From BOKZ01 sp040900165 (GTDB lineage: Bacteria; Patescibacteriota; UBA1384; 2-12-FULL-50-11), in assembly GCA_040900165.1 (NCBI GenBank), contig JBBDZM010000009.1, positions 41,333 to 105,332 on the forward strand: 64,000 nt of DNA, read 5' to 3'. A program made the translations under genes and the position numbers. Of this stretch, positions 7,059 to 16,216 are shown in pieces (the first letter of the stretch is position 1; each line of letters begins with the position of its first letter). Below the pieces are notes generated by a model. The model saw only the letters and a list, made by a program, of their open reading frames with translations, did not search any database and had not been told where the DNA came from.

Positions 7059-9955
7059 CTGTAAATCCGACAGACCTCACAGCCATTATTATAGTCGGCG
7101 TTAGTGTGTTTAAAATATTTGAGAGCGAGCATCTCTTGGCGCATAGCGATCACCAGTTTCTCTAAATCGGCGATCTCTTCGTTAGTCACACTAAAAACCT
7201 CGTCTTTAAATTCGCCCTTGTCATCGACAATGCTAATTTGAAATTGTTTGGCAATAAACGGAAAAAGTGGGTCGTGCTTGGCGAGCATGGCATAGAATAC
7301 CAGCTGCCTTTTTATCTCCCCGTCGCTACTTTGGGTTTTGCCCTCGATCTCGTTGCGACTGATCGAGCGGCTCTTGGTTTTATAGTCGACGATTGTAACG
7401 GCTTTGGTAACTGGGTCTATTAGATCGATTCGGTCAAATTTGCCGGTAATCCACATATCGCCGTAGTAGACGTGGTGATGGGTAAAAGAGTACTCAATAC
7501 CCGCTGGTACCCGCCATATCGGTAATTTGGCGTCGTAGTATCGATCCAGTACGGCAATCGCATGGTCGATAATCCGTTTCTGCCACTGGGGGCTAACTAG
7601 CTGTGACGTTGCCTCCGTAGCGAGCTCAATAAGTCGTTTTTTCGGTGGTAATTTTTTGTAGCTGCGATATTCACGCATCAACATCTCCAGTGCCCTGTGG
7701 ACAACATTGCCGTACATTAACGGCTCACTCGGTGGTTGAGGCAGGCGAAGCACCCGAGAAAAATAATATTGGGAAGGGCAGGTTTGATAGGCCCGAATGT
7801 CCGAGTAAGAAAGCGGCGATGAGGCGATAATTGAGCGAATATAGTCGAGTTGTTGATCGGAAAGTATCTGGGCGGGTGTTTTCTGGAGCAGCCGTTTAAT
7901 GGTTAATTTGGACGTTTTTTCGTCCGAAACGGTGTTCTTGTGGTTAATATCGCCTAGTTCAATCACAAACTGGCTCGGTAGAACAGTTTTTTGATCGCTG
8001 GTTAATTTGGACATCGTCAAGGACAGACTTTTTTTAGCTCGGGTTAGCCCAACATAGAAGAGTCGGCGTTCATCCTCCTCGTTGTCGTCTTGCCAGTCCG
8101 TTAAACCAACAATCTCGCTAGGAAGTTTGATTAGCTCGGGCTTACTTTTGAGTGACCAATTTTTTTCATCAACCCCGGCCAGAATCACTCTTTCAAATTC
8201 TAATCCCTTGGCGCTATGAACGGTTCCAATAAACAGCCCGTTCTCGGGAAGGAGTTTAGCGATCGGCACATCGAGGTTGCGGGATCGAACCATTTGGGTG
8301 TATTCCAGAAAACTTATAAGCGTGGCATCTTTTTGATCGGCGTAGCCAGCAGCTAGGTTATAAAACGATAATAACAGCTCCGCCCCGGCCAGCGTATCCA
8401 GCGATAGGCGTTTCTGGAAGTGCCTGGTTTCATCCATCAGCCATTCGATAGTTTCCTGGACAGTCAAAGTATCAGAAAGTTTATGGACTTCCAGTAGCTG
8501 CTGGGCTGTCTGACGAAGCGATTTAGAGGCTGTTAGTAATTTTTCGACAATTGGGGTTGTCGAACGAATTGATCGGTTAATTTTATAAAGCTCGAGTAGG
8601 TCGCTATCGGAGAGTATTGGTCGAAGAGCCGCTATGACTAACAAGTTATTCGTTGGCTTAGCAATCGCCGACAGCAGGTTCAATAGCGATCTAACCGCTG
8701 GCTCATCAAAAAGCTCAAGCAGAACTTGCCCGGAAATCGGTAAATTATTTTTTTGAGCAAACTGGGCGAATTGTTTGACGTTTTCCCGTTTTCTCCATAA
8801 CACCGCTATTTGCGGTAGTGCTGTGCCGGTTTTCTGATATGTCTCAACTAATTGAATAATTTGAGCTAGCTGGCCAACGCTACTGGTCGATTCAAAAAGA
8901 GTTACTGGGTCGGCGGAAGGCAAGTTGGCGACTACTTCATTATCTTGACCCTTAACCAGCTTATTTATCTGGTAGCGATTATGGGAGATCAGCTCTTTGG
9001 CAACTGCCAGTATCTCCGGCGAACTTCGATAGTTTTGTTTCAAATTAATTACAACCATCTCTGGGTAGCGTTGTTTGAAATGGAGCATATTAGCAACGGA
9101 GGCACCTTGAAATCGGTAAATTGCCTGCTTGTCATCGCCCACGACAAACAGGTTGGGATTTTGATAAAAGTCGGCCAATACCCCGACTAACGCATTCTGT
9201 GAGTTGTTCGTATCCTGATATTCATCTACCAACATATATTGGTAACGCTCTTGAAAATAGGCCCGAACTTCCTCGTTGGTTTTCAGGGCATCAACAACAA
9301 ATACAATGGTATCCTCGTAGTCGTACCAACCCCGCTCGGAGAGCTGACTATTATACTGCTGGTATATTTTCACAAATTCTTCCAGCCGTTGTTTTTCGGA
9401 TTCCGTTGGTTTTTTTCCGGCAGATTGTTTGATAATTTTTTTTAACTCGTCTGGCGAAACATTCTCTTGTTTGGCGGTTTTTATTCGCTGGCTAATCTCG
9501 TAAACATAAAGATCGGGTTTGCGCAGTGGCCTAAGTACTTTCAATGACTGTTCGTTATTTAATATTTCTTCGATCAGTAGGAAGCGCTCAGCATCACTGA
9601 TTAACCGGAGCGTTTGGGTTTGAGTAAACAAGTGGGGGAATATGCCAATAACTTCATTGGAGAATCCGTGAAAAGTGGAGATTGTTACACGATAAGCGGT
9701 TGGTCCAATTAATTTTATTAATCGATCACGTAGAGCTGTAACGCCGGCTTCGGTAAAAGTCAGCGCTAAAATATTATTTGGACCCATTTGGGTCTGGGAA
9801 AGAATTTGAGCGATCCGTAGCGCCACTACTTGGGTTTTGCCGGTACCAGGGCCAGCTAAGACCATGACCGGGCCCTCAATCGTTTCAACCGCTTTTCGCT
9901 GTTCGGTGTTGAGTTTTTTTAAGGCTAACTGAAAATTTTTAGGCGTCGCTAACAT
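7055..9955 (-). CDS. UvrD/PcrA-family helicase fused to a RecB-type nuclease domain
   Basis: Superfamily 1A DNA helicase of 966 residues. Seen: Q-motif LNTEQRKAVE, Walker A LAGPGTGKTQV near residue 30, Walker B LVDEYQDTN, GDDKQAIYRFQGA, QNYRSS, and VHSAKGLEFERV. The last 300 residues carry a PD-(D/E)XK nuclease fold (YGNVVHRALEML, ITGKFDRIDL, VTIVDYKTKS), so this is an AddA/RecB-like or recombination-repair helicase-nuclease. Cysteines at QTCPSQYYF and the C-terminal CEVC recall the iron-sulfur site of AddB/Cas4 nucleases but are one short of the usual four. ATG 9955 is preferred, because a longer frame to 10144 would overlap the divergent synthase gene. It converges on trxA with a 4-nt overlap. 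Confidence 0.88.
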   Translation of the reverse strand: MLATPKNFQLALKKLNTEQRKAVETIEGPVMVLAGPGTGKTQVVALRIAQILSQTQMGPNNILALTFTEAGVTALRDRLIKLIGPTAYRVTISTFHGFSNEVIGIFPHLFTQTQTLRLISDAERFLLIEEILNNEQSLKVLRPLRKPDLYVYEISQRIKTAKQENVSPDELKKIIKQSAGKKPTESEKQRLEEFVKIYQQYNSQLSERGWYDYEDTIVFVVDALKTNEEVRAYFQERYQYMLVDEYQDTNNSQNALVGVLADFYQNPNLFVVGDDKQAIYRFQGASVANMLHFKQRYPEMVVINLKQNYRSSPEILAVAKELISHNRYQINKLVKGQDNEVVANLPSADPVTLFESTSSVGQLAQIIQLVETYQKTGTALPQIAVLWRKRENVKQFAQFAQKNNLPISGQVLLELFDEPAVRSLLNLLSAIAKPTNNLLVIAALRPILSDSDLLELYKINRSIRSTTPIVEKLLTASKSLRQTAQQLLEVHKLSDTLTVQETIEWLMDETRHFQKRLSLDTLAGAELLLSFYNLAAGYADQKDATLISFLEYTQMVRSRNLDVPIAKLLPENGLFIGTVHSAKGLEFERVILAGVDEKNWSLKSKPELIKLPSEIVGLTDWQDDNEEDERRLFYVGLTRAKKSLSLTMSKLTSDQKTVLPSQFVIELGDINHKNTVSDEKTSKLTIKRLLQKTPAQILSDQQLDYIRSIIASSPLSYSDIRAYQTCPSQYYFSRVLRLPQPPSEPLMYGNVVHRALEMLMREYRSYKKLPPKKRLIELATEATSQLVSPQWQKRIIDHAIAVLDRYYDAKLPIWRVPAGIEYSFTHHHVYYGDMWITGKFDRIDLIDPVTKAVTIVDYKTKSRSISRNEIEGKTQSSDGEIKRQLVFYAMLAKHDPLFPFIAKQFQISIVDDKGEFKDEVFSVTNEEIADLEKLVIAMRQEMLALKYFKHTNADYNNGCEVCRIYS

Positions 9956-10004
9956 CGGTTTGAGCTTAACGACTTTTACTCGCTTCGCCAAGCGTAAAAC
10001 AGGT

Positions 10005-10712
10005 ATGATTAACTTAATGTTGCCAGAAATTATTAGCGAAAATGCCCAATATTGGGTAATCAACAAGCCCGCCGGCATGGCCACCGAACCTCCTTCCCGC
10101 AGCCTAACGTTGCGCGACTGGCTAATTGAGCAAGGTAGAATCAAACCGGGGGAGTGGGACGAGAATGACCGCGCCGGAATCGTTCACCGGCTCGATACCG
10201 ACACCTCCGGCGTTATAATCTGGGCAAAAAATCACGCTGCCCAAAAACATCTCCGGGAACTCTGGCAGGGGAGAGCGGTTCGGAAAAATTATCTCGCCCT
10301 AGTAACGGGTAACGCCCCCGATCAGGGAATAATCGAAGCCTCGTTGATGCGCGACAATAAAAAAGATCGCCAAGTAGCCGCATTATTTCCCCACCCCAAA
10401 GCTCGCCCGGCAATTACTGAATATGAGCGTCTGGCAGTAGGGGAGTGGGAGGGAAACAAGGTTTCCCTTATTCGGGCTCACCCGATTACCGGTCGGACCC
10501 ATCAAATTCGCGTTCATCTAAAATCAATTGGTCATCCAATTATCGGCGACAGTCTGTACGGCGAAAAATCCGGCGATGCCATCGCCAAAGGTCTCCATCT
10601 TAATCGGCAGTTTTTGCACGCTGAAAGTATTGAGTTGGAAGGGAATAGTTACTCAGTCGAACTACCGAAAGAACTTGCCGATTGCTTAAAACAGGTTAAT
10701 ATCAGTCTGTAA
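10005..10712 (+). CDS. RNA pseudouridine synthase, RluD/RluA family
   Basis: Converts uridine to pseudouridine in rRNA or tRNA. Seen: the family signature GIVHRLDTDTSGVIIWAK with the catalytic Asp in HRLDTDTSG, the RxTHQIRVHL motif (GRTHQIRVHLKSIGHPIIGD), and LYLALV-type spacing (NYLALVTG). At about 235 residues it lacks an S4 domain. In-frame ATGs at 10005 and 10017 both precede the conserved ISENAQYWVINKP; a TTG at 9960 is less likely. It is divergent from the helicase and runs directly into secD (stop TAA abuts the secD ATG). The exact RNA target cannot be told from sequence. Confidence 0.88.
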   Translation: MINLMLPEIISENAQYWVINKPAGMATEPPSRSLTLRDWLIEQGRIKPGEWDENDRAGIVHRLDTDTSGVIIWAKNHAAQKHLRELWQGRAVRKNYLALVTGNAPDQGIIEASLMRDNKKDRQVAALFPHPKARPAITEYERLAVGEWEGNKVSLIRAHPITGRTHQIRVHLKSIGHPIIGDSLYGEKSGDAIAKGLHLNRQFLHAESIELEGNSYSVELPKELADCLKQVNISL

Positions 10713-11969
10713 ATGCGTAGAAATTTTTGGATTGGTTTTGTGTTAATTCTTGCCACCATTGGGCTGGCTTTTTACATTAGCCTACCATCGACAACCAGCT
10801 TTCTTGGACGTAGTACGACCATCCGCCAGGGGCTTGATCTCCAGGGCGGTGTCAGGTTGGTTTACCAACTAGACTTGTCTGCTTCAGCTGATGTCGACAA
10901 AGCCGGGGCGATTAGCTCGACCCGGGACGTTATTGAACGACGAGTCAACACTACTGGCGTCGCCGAGCCAGTAATTCAATCGGGTAAGGCCAGCGGTCAA
11001 GAGACAGTGATTGTTGAGTTGCCTGGCATTAAGGATGTCCAAGAGGCGATTAATTTAATCGGCCAGACTGCTCAACTAGAGTTCAAGGAACAGGATAGTC
11101 GTAACCCCGACCAGTGGATCAATACCGGCCTAACTGGTAAACAGCTAAAGAATGCGACTGTTTCTTTTGATCCAACAACTAACGCCCCCCAGATCAACTT
11201 GGAATTTAGTAGTGAGGGAGCGAGCCTATTCGAGGAAATCACCAGCCGAAACGTCGGAAAGCAAGTGGCAACGTTTCTTGACGGCGAAGTCCTCCAGATT
11301 GCAACAGTTAACGAAAAAATTGCTGGCGGTCAGGCCGTGATTACGGGCCAGTTTACAATTCAAGAAGCTAAGGATTTAGTCAGCCTACTTAACGCCGGAG
11401 CCCTAGATGTACCAATTAAGCTGATCGAACAACGAACCGTTGGGGCAACATTGGGGGAGCAGTCCGTTAAAAACAGTCTGGTTGCCGGAGTAATTGGCTT
11501 GTTATTAGTAATAATTTTTATGCTCGTCAACTACCGGGTGGCTGGCTTGGCGGCGGTCTTGGCATTGAGTGGTTATGCCGTAATTGTGGTGGCGATGTTT
11601 AAACTAATTCCGGTCACCATTACTTTGTCGGGCATTGCCGGTTTTATTCTGTCGATCGGTATGGCCGTGGACGCCAATATTTTAATCTTTGAGCGGATGC
11701 GCGAAGAGCTACGCGACGGCAAAAACCTGTCACTGGCGATGGAAGAGGGATTCACGCGGGCTTGGCCGTCGGTACGTGATTCCAATATGGCGACAATTAT
11801 CACCTCGGGAATTCTCTTTTTCACGACAACCGGTTTGGTTAGGGGATTTGCCTTAACTCTAGCGCTGGGTGTTTTGGTCTCTCTCTACAGCTCAATTACT
11901 GCCAGCCGAGCATTCCTGCGACTGTTTGCAATGAACAAATGGCTAGCGAAAGATATGGAGAAAATATAA
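10713..11969 (+). CDS. secD: Protein translocase subunit SecD
   Basis: Membrane protein that, with SecF, uses proton motive force to pull exported proteins out of the SecYEG channel. It has 418 residues: an N-terminal membrane helix, the conserved RQGLDLQGGVRLVYQLDL at about 38-55, a periplasmic P1 region, and a C-terminal five- to six-helix RND-like block with SIGMAVDANILIFERMREE and the following GFTRAWPSVRDSN. It is shorter than proteobacterial SecD because of a smaller periplasmic domain. Its ATG abuts the preceding stop and its stop overlaps the secF start by 1 nt. Confidence 0.95.
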   Translation: MRRNFWIGFVLILATIGLAFYISLPSTTSFLGRSTTIRQGLDLQGGVRLVYQLDLSASADVDKAGAISSTRDVIERRVNTTGVAEPVIQSGKASGQETVIVELPGIKDVQEAINLIGQTAQLEFKEQDSRNPDQWINTGLTGKQLKNATVSFDPTTNAPQINLEFSSEGASLFEEITSRNVGKQVATFLDGEVLQIATVNEKIAGGQAVITGQFTIQEAKDLVSLLNAGALDVPIKLIEQRTVGATLGEQSVKNSLVAGVIGLLLVIIFMLVNYRVAGLAAVLALSGYAVIVVAMFKLIPVTITLSGIAGFILSIGMAVDANILIFERMREELRDGKNLSLAMEEGFTRAWPSVRDSNMATIITSGILFFTTTGLVRGFALTLALGVLVSLYSSITASRAFLRLFAMNKWLAKDMEKI

Positions 11970-12886
11970 TGAGCTACCGCTACTTAGGAAAACGAAAAAC
12001 TATGTGGCTGATTATCTCCGGATTATTGCTAGTACCGGGAATATTGTCGTTGATTTTCTGGAAGTTGCCGTTGGGAATCGATTTCCGTGGAGGTGGTACG
12101 GCCGAATGGCAGTTTGCCAAATCCGTCACGGATCAGCAACTACGAGATACGTTGGGTGAGCAGGGGATTCTCAAGGGATTTTCTGTTTCTAGTTCTGGGG
12201 AGGGAAGCGTTTTTGTCAAATTCTTACCAATTGAGGTAGGGGAGTATCAAAAAAGTTTTGCCACAATTAAAGAAAAGTACGGTCAGGCAACGGAGCTAAA
12301 ATTTGAGAACGTCGGTCCAAGTGTCTCCAAAGATTTAACCAAAAAGGCGATTATTGCAGTAGTAATTGCTTCGCTATTTATACTAGTCTATCTCGCCTAT
12401 TCCTTCCGGGGAGTTACCTATCCGGTTTCGTCCTGGCGCTTTGGCAGCGTTGCCTTAATTGCCTTGCTTCATGACGTCGCTATATCGATTGGAGTGTTTT
12501 CAATCCTGGCGCACTTCTTTGGATATGAAGTCGACAGTTCATTTATTACTGCTACCTTAACGATTATGGGATTCTCGGTTCATGACACGATCGTTGTCTT
12601 CGATAGAATTAGGGAAAACTTGCACGGTAAAAATATCGATACAGCCGAGCAGTTCGAACAGATCGCCGAGTCTTCTCTGGCTCAAACCCTGAACCGCTCG
12701 TTAGGAACCAGTCTAACCCTTATATTCACCTTAGTAGCCCTATTATTGCTTGGCGGACAGACTATTAAACCGTTCGTGCTAATGATGACAGTCGGCGTGG
12801 CCGTTGGAACGTATTCATCGATATTCACCGCCACGCCATTGCTAACAATTTGGCAAAGTAAGATATTTAGCCGAGCAAAAAAGTAG
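11969..12886 (+). CDS. secF: Protein translocase subunit SecF
   Basis: Partner of SecD. It has 305 residues from ATG 11969, with an N-terminal membrane helix, the characteristic GIDFRGGGTAEW motif after it, and a C-terminal block with MGFSVHDTIVVFDRIREN and TLNRSLGTSLTL. The ATG overlaps the secD stop (TAATG) and GGAG lies about 10 nt upstream, so I prefer it to an in-frame start at 11939 inside secD. No clear terminator follows. Confidence 0.95.
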   Translation: MSYRYLGKRKTMWLIISGLLLVPGILSLIFWKLPLGIDFRGGGTAEWQFAKSVTDQQLRDTLGEQGILKGFSVSSSGEGSVFVKFLPIEVGEYQKSFATIKEKYGQATELKFENVGPSVSKDLTKKAIIAVVIASLFILVYLAYSFRGVTYPVSSWRFGSVALIALLHDVAISIGVFSILAHFFGYEVDSSFITATLTIMGFSVHDTIVVFDRIRENLHGKNIDTAEQFEQIAESSLAQTLNRSLGTSLTLIFTLVALLLLGGQTIKPFVLMMTVGVAVGTYSSIFTATPLLTIWQSKIFSRAKK

Positions 12887-13285
12887 GTTAGACGACCCAT
12901 TAATCAGCGCCGTATTAAACTTGGCTCTGTGAGCGAATTTTAACGGTATTTTATATTTAACTGGTATAAATAGGAGACAAATGCCTAATTAAGTACAGAT
13001 TATTAGGTAAAGCACCGGTAAATTACCTAGACACGTTAGTAACTGTGATTTGATATATATCTATGTCGGACAATGTATCTTATGCGACACAACAGCAATG
13101 AGGTCTTTCAGAAAATAACAAAAATCGGCAATCCAACACCAGGGCCAAAACAGGCGATATTACTACTTTGCTAGCACCAGCACCCGGCCTGGCCACCCAG
13201 GTATTAATGAAATTTGCAAAAATATTAGCACTCTCCCCCGCGGCGGTGGGGGAGAAGAGAGTAAAAAATAAAAAATCTCTGTTAA
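12887..13285. other. Intergenic region between convergent secF and the ATPase operon
   Basis: About 400 bp without a credible gene. It holds an inverted repeat TAGGTAA/TTACCTA (13004-13010/13023-13029) lacking a T tract, and the terminator hairpin of the minus-strand operon at 13233-13254. Otherwise nothing recognisable was seen. Confidence 0.6.
13233..13254 (-). terminator. Probable terminator of the TraG-like ATPase operon
   Basis: CTCCCCC/GGGGGAG stem with an 8-nt loop, about 30 nt beyond the stop of the minus-strand ATPase gene. Read on the minus strand it is followed after a short gap by a T-rich stretch (AATATTTTT). Confidence 0.55.
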
Positions 13286-16216
13286 CTACAGCTCATCAAT
13301 TGGCTCAAAATCGTCGTAATTGGTTGGCCTGGCTACGTCCTTGTTTGGCAGTTTCAGGCCTAGTTGGTCGGCTTGTTCCCAGGATATCAACTGTGTTTCA
13401 TCGGTTTTCTCTCCCCTATCTCCCCCACTCTGCGGAGTTTCCATGTTATATTTTTCAATCACTTTTTCGGAAAGCGCCGCTGGCGGGCTGATAGTTTCAG
13501 TTTTTTGTTCTGGAGCAATTTCGTCTTTTTTAGCCACTCCCCCATCTTCGAGAGTTCTCTCGATGGGCGTAACACCATACCACTGTCGATCAAACCGGTC
13601 TTTGATAATCTCAATCTTGTTGTTCTTGAGAGTTTCTTTGAGTTTTTCCCCATCCTGATCCTTGGGTTTTGTATCTGAATCCCCCGCCGGCTGGACGAAT
13701 CGCTGGGGCTCCTCTTTGGCTGTCGGCGACGTCACTATCCGATCAGTTTCATCTTTGCGTCTGGCTCCCCCACTCTTGCCCGTGCCATCTTCTTCCGACA
13801 AATTAATTGGCATGGACCATTCAGCGATATAATCCTCAACGTCTGTTCTTGGCGTTGAATAGCTGGCTCGGCTAGCAGCAACAACGGCATCTTTGAGGTT
13901 GGATTTTTCCTCGGGCGGCGGTAGAGTTCCGGCCGAGAAAGCTGGGACGGTTACCCCATCGATCGCCATTTTGATATAAATCTGCCGATTCGGTAGATTA
14001 ACTAAATCGTTAACTTCGAAAATCGGCTCGTATTCTTTCCTGAGAACTTCGGCGTCCGACGCCCCAACCCTAAACGAAATCATTGTTCCAACATTGCCAA
14101 AGACTGCATTGGCGACAGTTTCCGGCATTTGATTAATATACTGGTTAATCATTACCAAATTTAGCCGGTATTTGCGGGCTTCCGATAGAATTGTCGCGAA
14201 CGAATCGGTGGCAAAGTTCTGAAACTCATCAACGTACAAGTAGAAATCCCGGCGGTTTTGTTCCTCGATATTAGTTCGTCCCATCGCCGCCAACTGGATT
14301 TTGGTAATCAGCATCGAACCCAATAGCGCCGAGTTGTCCTCGCCAATTTTTCCGGTCGACAGATCGGCTAGCAGAATCTTCCCCTCGTCCATAATCTTGC
14401 GGATATCCATAGTCGTTTTTGGCTGGCCAACAATATTGCGAATAATCGACGACGACAAAAACTGGCCAACCTTGTTTTGAATCGGTGCAATCGCTTCCTG
14501 GCGAAACTTTGGCTCGTATTTTTCATACTCATTCAAAAAGAAGTCTCGTATTACCGGATCCTTGATTGCGTTGACGACTTTTCGGCGGTAAGCATTATCG
14601 GTTAAGACCCGCATTACCCCTAGTAGAGTGGAGTTTGGATAATCAAGTAGAGCGATAATAGCGTTGCGTAAAATATACTCCAGCCGCGGGCCCCAACTCT
14701 CGCCGAAGATTTTCTTAAAAATACCGACCACTCCAGAGGCGATAATATTCTGAACTTCTGGCTCAACGTTCTCCAGCACGTTAAACCCAATCGGGAAGTC
14801 CCGATCAGCTGGGTTGAAATAAACCACATCTTGAACCCGATCTTCGGGAATAAAATTCAGCACGTGGTCGATTAATTCGCCGTGCGGATCGACCACGGCG
14901 ACGCCGCGGCCTTCGCGGATATCGTCAAATATCATATTCTCCATCAGCGTCGATTTTCCGGTGCCGGTTTTACCGATAATATAGCTATGTAGTCGCCGGT
15001 CTTGTTTTTTAATCCCAAATTTACGGACGCTATTGCGGAAGTTGGTTTGAGCAAAGACCGTTAGTTCATCGGCCGCAACGGATCCAACCACCGGCAAGTT
15101 GGCAGGCGGTTCCCCTTTCTTCGACCCCGCCCAAGCAATGGTTGGGGTAGTAACGGTTTCGGACGGGAAATGAAAGATCGAAGCCAACTCGGTAATATTC
15201 AACAACAGAGCCGCATCCCCTACTACGCGGTTGCGATACAGCTCGAGCGCCGCCTTATCATCGCTAATCGCCGATGTAACAAAAGAGTTAATATTTATTG
15301 AGTTAAATTGTTTGTATCCACCAATCACCTGCTCAAGCTTGGCCTTGGCCGAGAACGAGTCTGGCGCTACCGCCACCAAACGAATTGTCGCCTCAAAGCC
15401 GAGCTTGGTGATTTTTTCCTCAACCCCCTTAAGAGCTTGTTGAACCGGTCCGCTTAACTCTTTGCCTTTGTCATCCTTTTTCTTTTTGTCATCTGGTAAC
15501 GGTTTGGCCGCGCCGGTAAAAACCGAGCTGAAAAAATCACCGCCTAAATTTTTTAGCTCGTTGGCAACTAGCGATACTGGACCACTGCTTTTGGCGGGCG
15601 GTTCTTTGATATTTTTTACTTCCTTCTCCCCTTCTTCCTGCCAAGAGTCGTCGATCGGTTTAATAATAATTTGCGACCAAACCTCTTCGTTATCACCGGT
15701 CGAGCTAAGTACTCCCGTAATTGCCGAAAGCGGGTCGACCTCAAAATTCACAAAAGTCTTAATCGGGTAAACCCGGGGCTTGCTGAAATGGAGCTCGCTG
15801 GCAGCAATGGCCATTTCTGGCTCTACCACAGCGTAGTCATGCTCTAACTCCTCGACATCTATCGTTGGGTACTGGGCGTAAATCTGGCTCAAAACAAAAT
15901 CACGCAAACGCTTGGGAACGTGAAAATAAAATTTTATTGCTCGGTGATGCGAGACAATCTCCAGCGATACTTGCGGTTGGTTAGTAGTGTCGGAGCGATA
16001 AATACCGTGGAGGGCGGCAAACATCTGCTCGGCCGCTAACGGTGTTTTCTCGTTATTGCGCGGCACCGATATCGATAATATCGAATACTCATCGGGTAGT
16101 GCCAGACCACCGTCAACTGTTCGATTTTTTAGTTTTCGAGTCTGTTGCCAGAAAAATAATGCGCCCAACAAAAACAAAGCGGTGAAAATGATATTAATTA
16201 GTGTGAAATAATTCAT
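13286..16216 (-). CDS. TraG/VirD4-like (DUF87-type) membrane-anchored ATPase, copy 1
   Basis: Protein of 976 residues with one N-terminal membrane helix (about 5-24), a large middle domain, then a P-loop motor: Walker A IGKTGTGKST (414-423), VVDPHGELIDH near 441, Walker B YLYVDEFQNF (659-668), and an arginine/sensor region SEARKYRLNL. This resembles type IV secretion coupling proteins and their bacterial and CPR relatives. The last 200 residues are charged and low in complexity. It overlaps the second ATPase gene by 4 nt (ATGA), so the pair is translationally coupled. No relaxase, pilus or channel genes of a conjugation system are adjacent, so the substrate (DNA or protein) is unknown. Confidence 0.85.
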   Translation of the reverse strand: MNYFTLINIIFTALFLLGALFFWQQTRKLKNRTVDGGLALPDEYSILSISVPRNNEKTPLAAEQMFAALHGIYRSDTTNQPQVSLEIVSHHRAIKFYFHVPKRLRDFVLSQIYAQYPTIDVEELEHDYAVVEPEMAIAASELHFSKPRVYPIKTFVNFEVDPLSAITGVLSSTGDNEEVWSQIIIKPIDDSWQEEGEKEVKNIKEPPAKSSGPVSLVANELKNLGGDFFSSVFTGAAKPLPDDKKKKDDKGKELSGPVQQALKGVEEKITKLGFEATIRLVAVAPDSFSAKAKLEQVIGGYKQFNSININSFVTSAISDDKAALELYRNRVVGDAALLLNITELASIFHFPSETVTTPTIAWAGSKKGEPPANLPVVGSVAADELTVFAQTNFRNSVRKFGIKKQDRRLHSYIIGKTGTGKSTLMENMIFDDIREGRGVAVVDPHGELIDHVLNFIPEDRVQDVVYFNPADRDFPIGFNVLENVEPEVQNIIASGVVGIFKKIFGESWGPRLEYILRNAIIALLDYPNSTLLGVMRVLTDNAYRRKVVNAIKDPVIRDFFLNEYEKYEPKFRQEAIAPIQNKVGQFLSSSIIRNIVGQPKTTMDIRKIMDEGKILLADLSTGKIGEDNSALLGSMLITKIQLAAMGRTNIEEQNRRDFYLYVDEFQNFATDSFATILSEARKYRLNLVMINQYINQMPETVANAVFGNVGTMISFRVGASDAEVLRKEYEPIFEVNDLVNLPNRQIYIKMAIDGVTVPAFSAGTLPPPEEKSNLKDAVVAASRASYSTPRTDVEDYIAEWSMPINLSEEDGTGKSGGARRKDETDRIVTSPTAKEEPQRFVQPAGDSDTKPKDQDGEKLKETLKNNKIEIIKDRFDRQWYGVTPIERTLEDGGVAKKDEIAPEQKTETISPPAALSEKVIEKYNMETPQSGGDRGEKTDETQLISWEQADQLGLKLPNKDVARPTNYDDFEPIDEL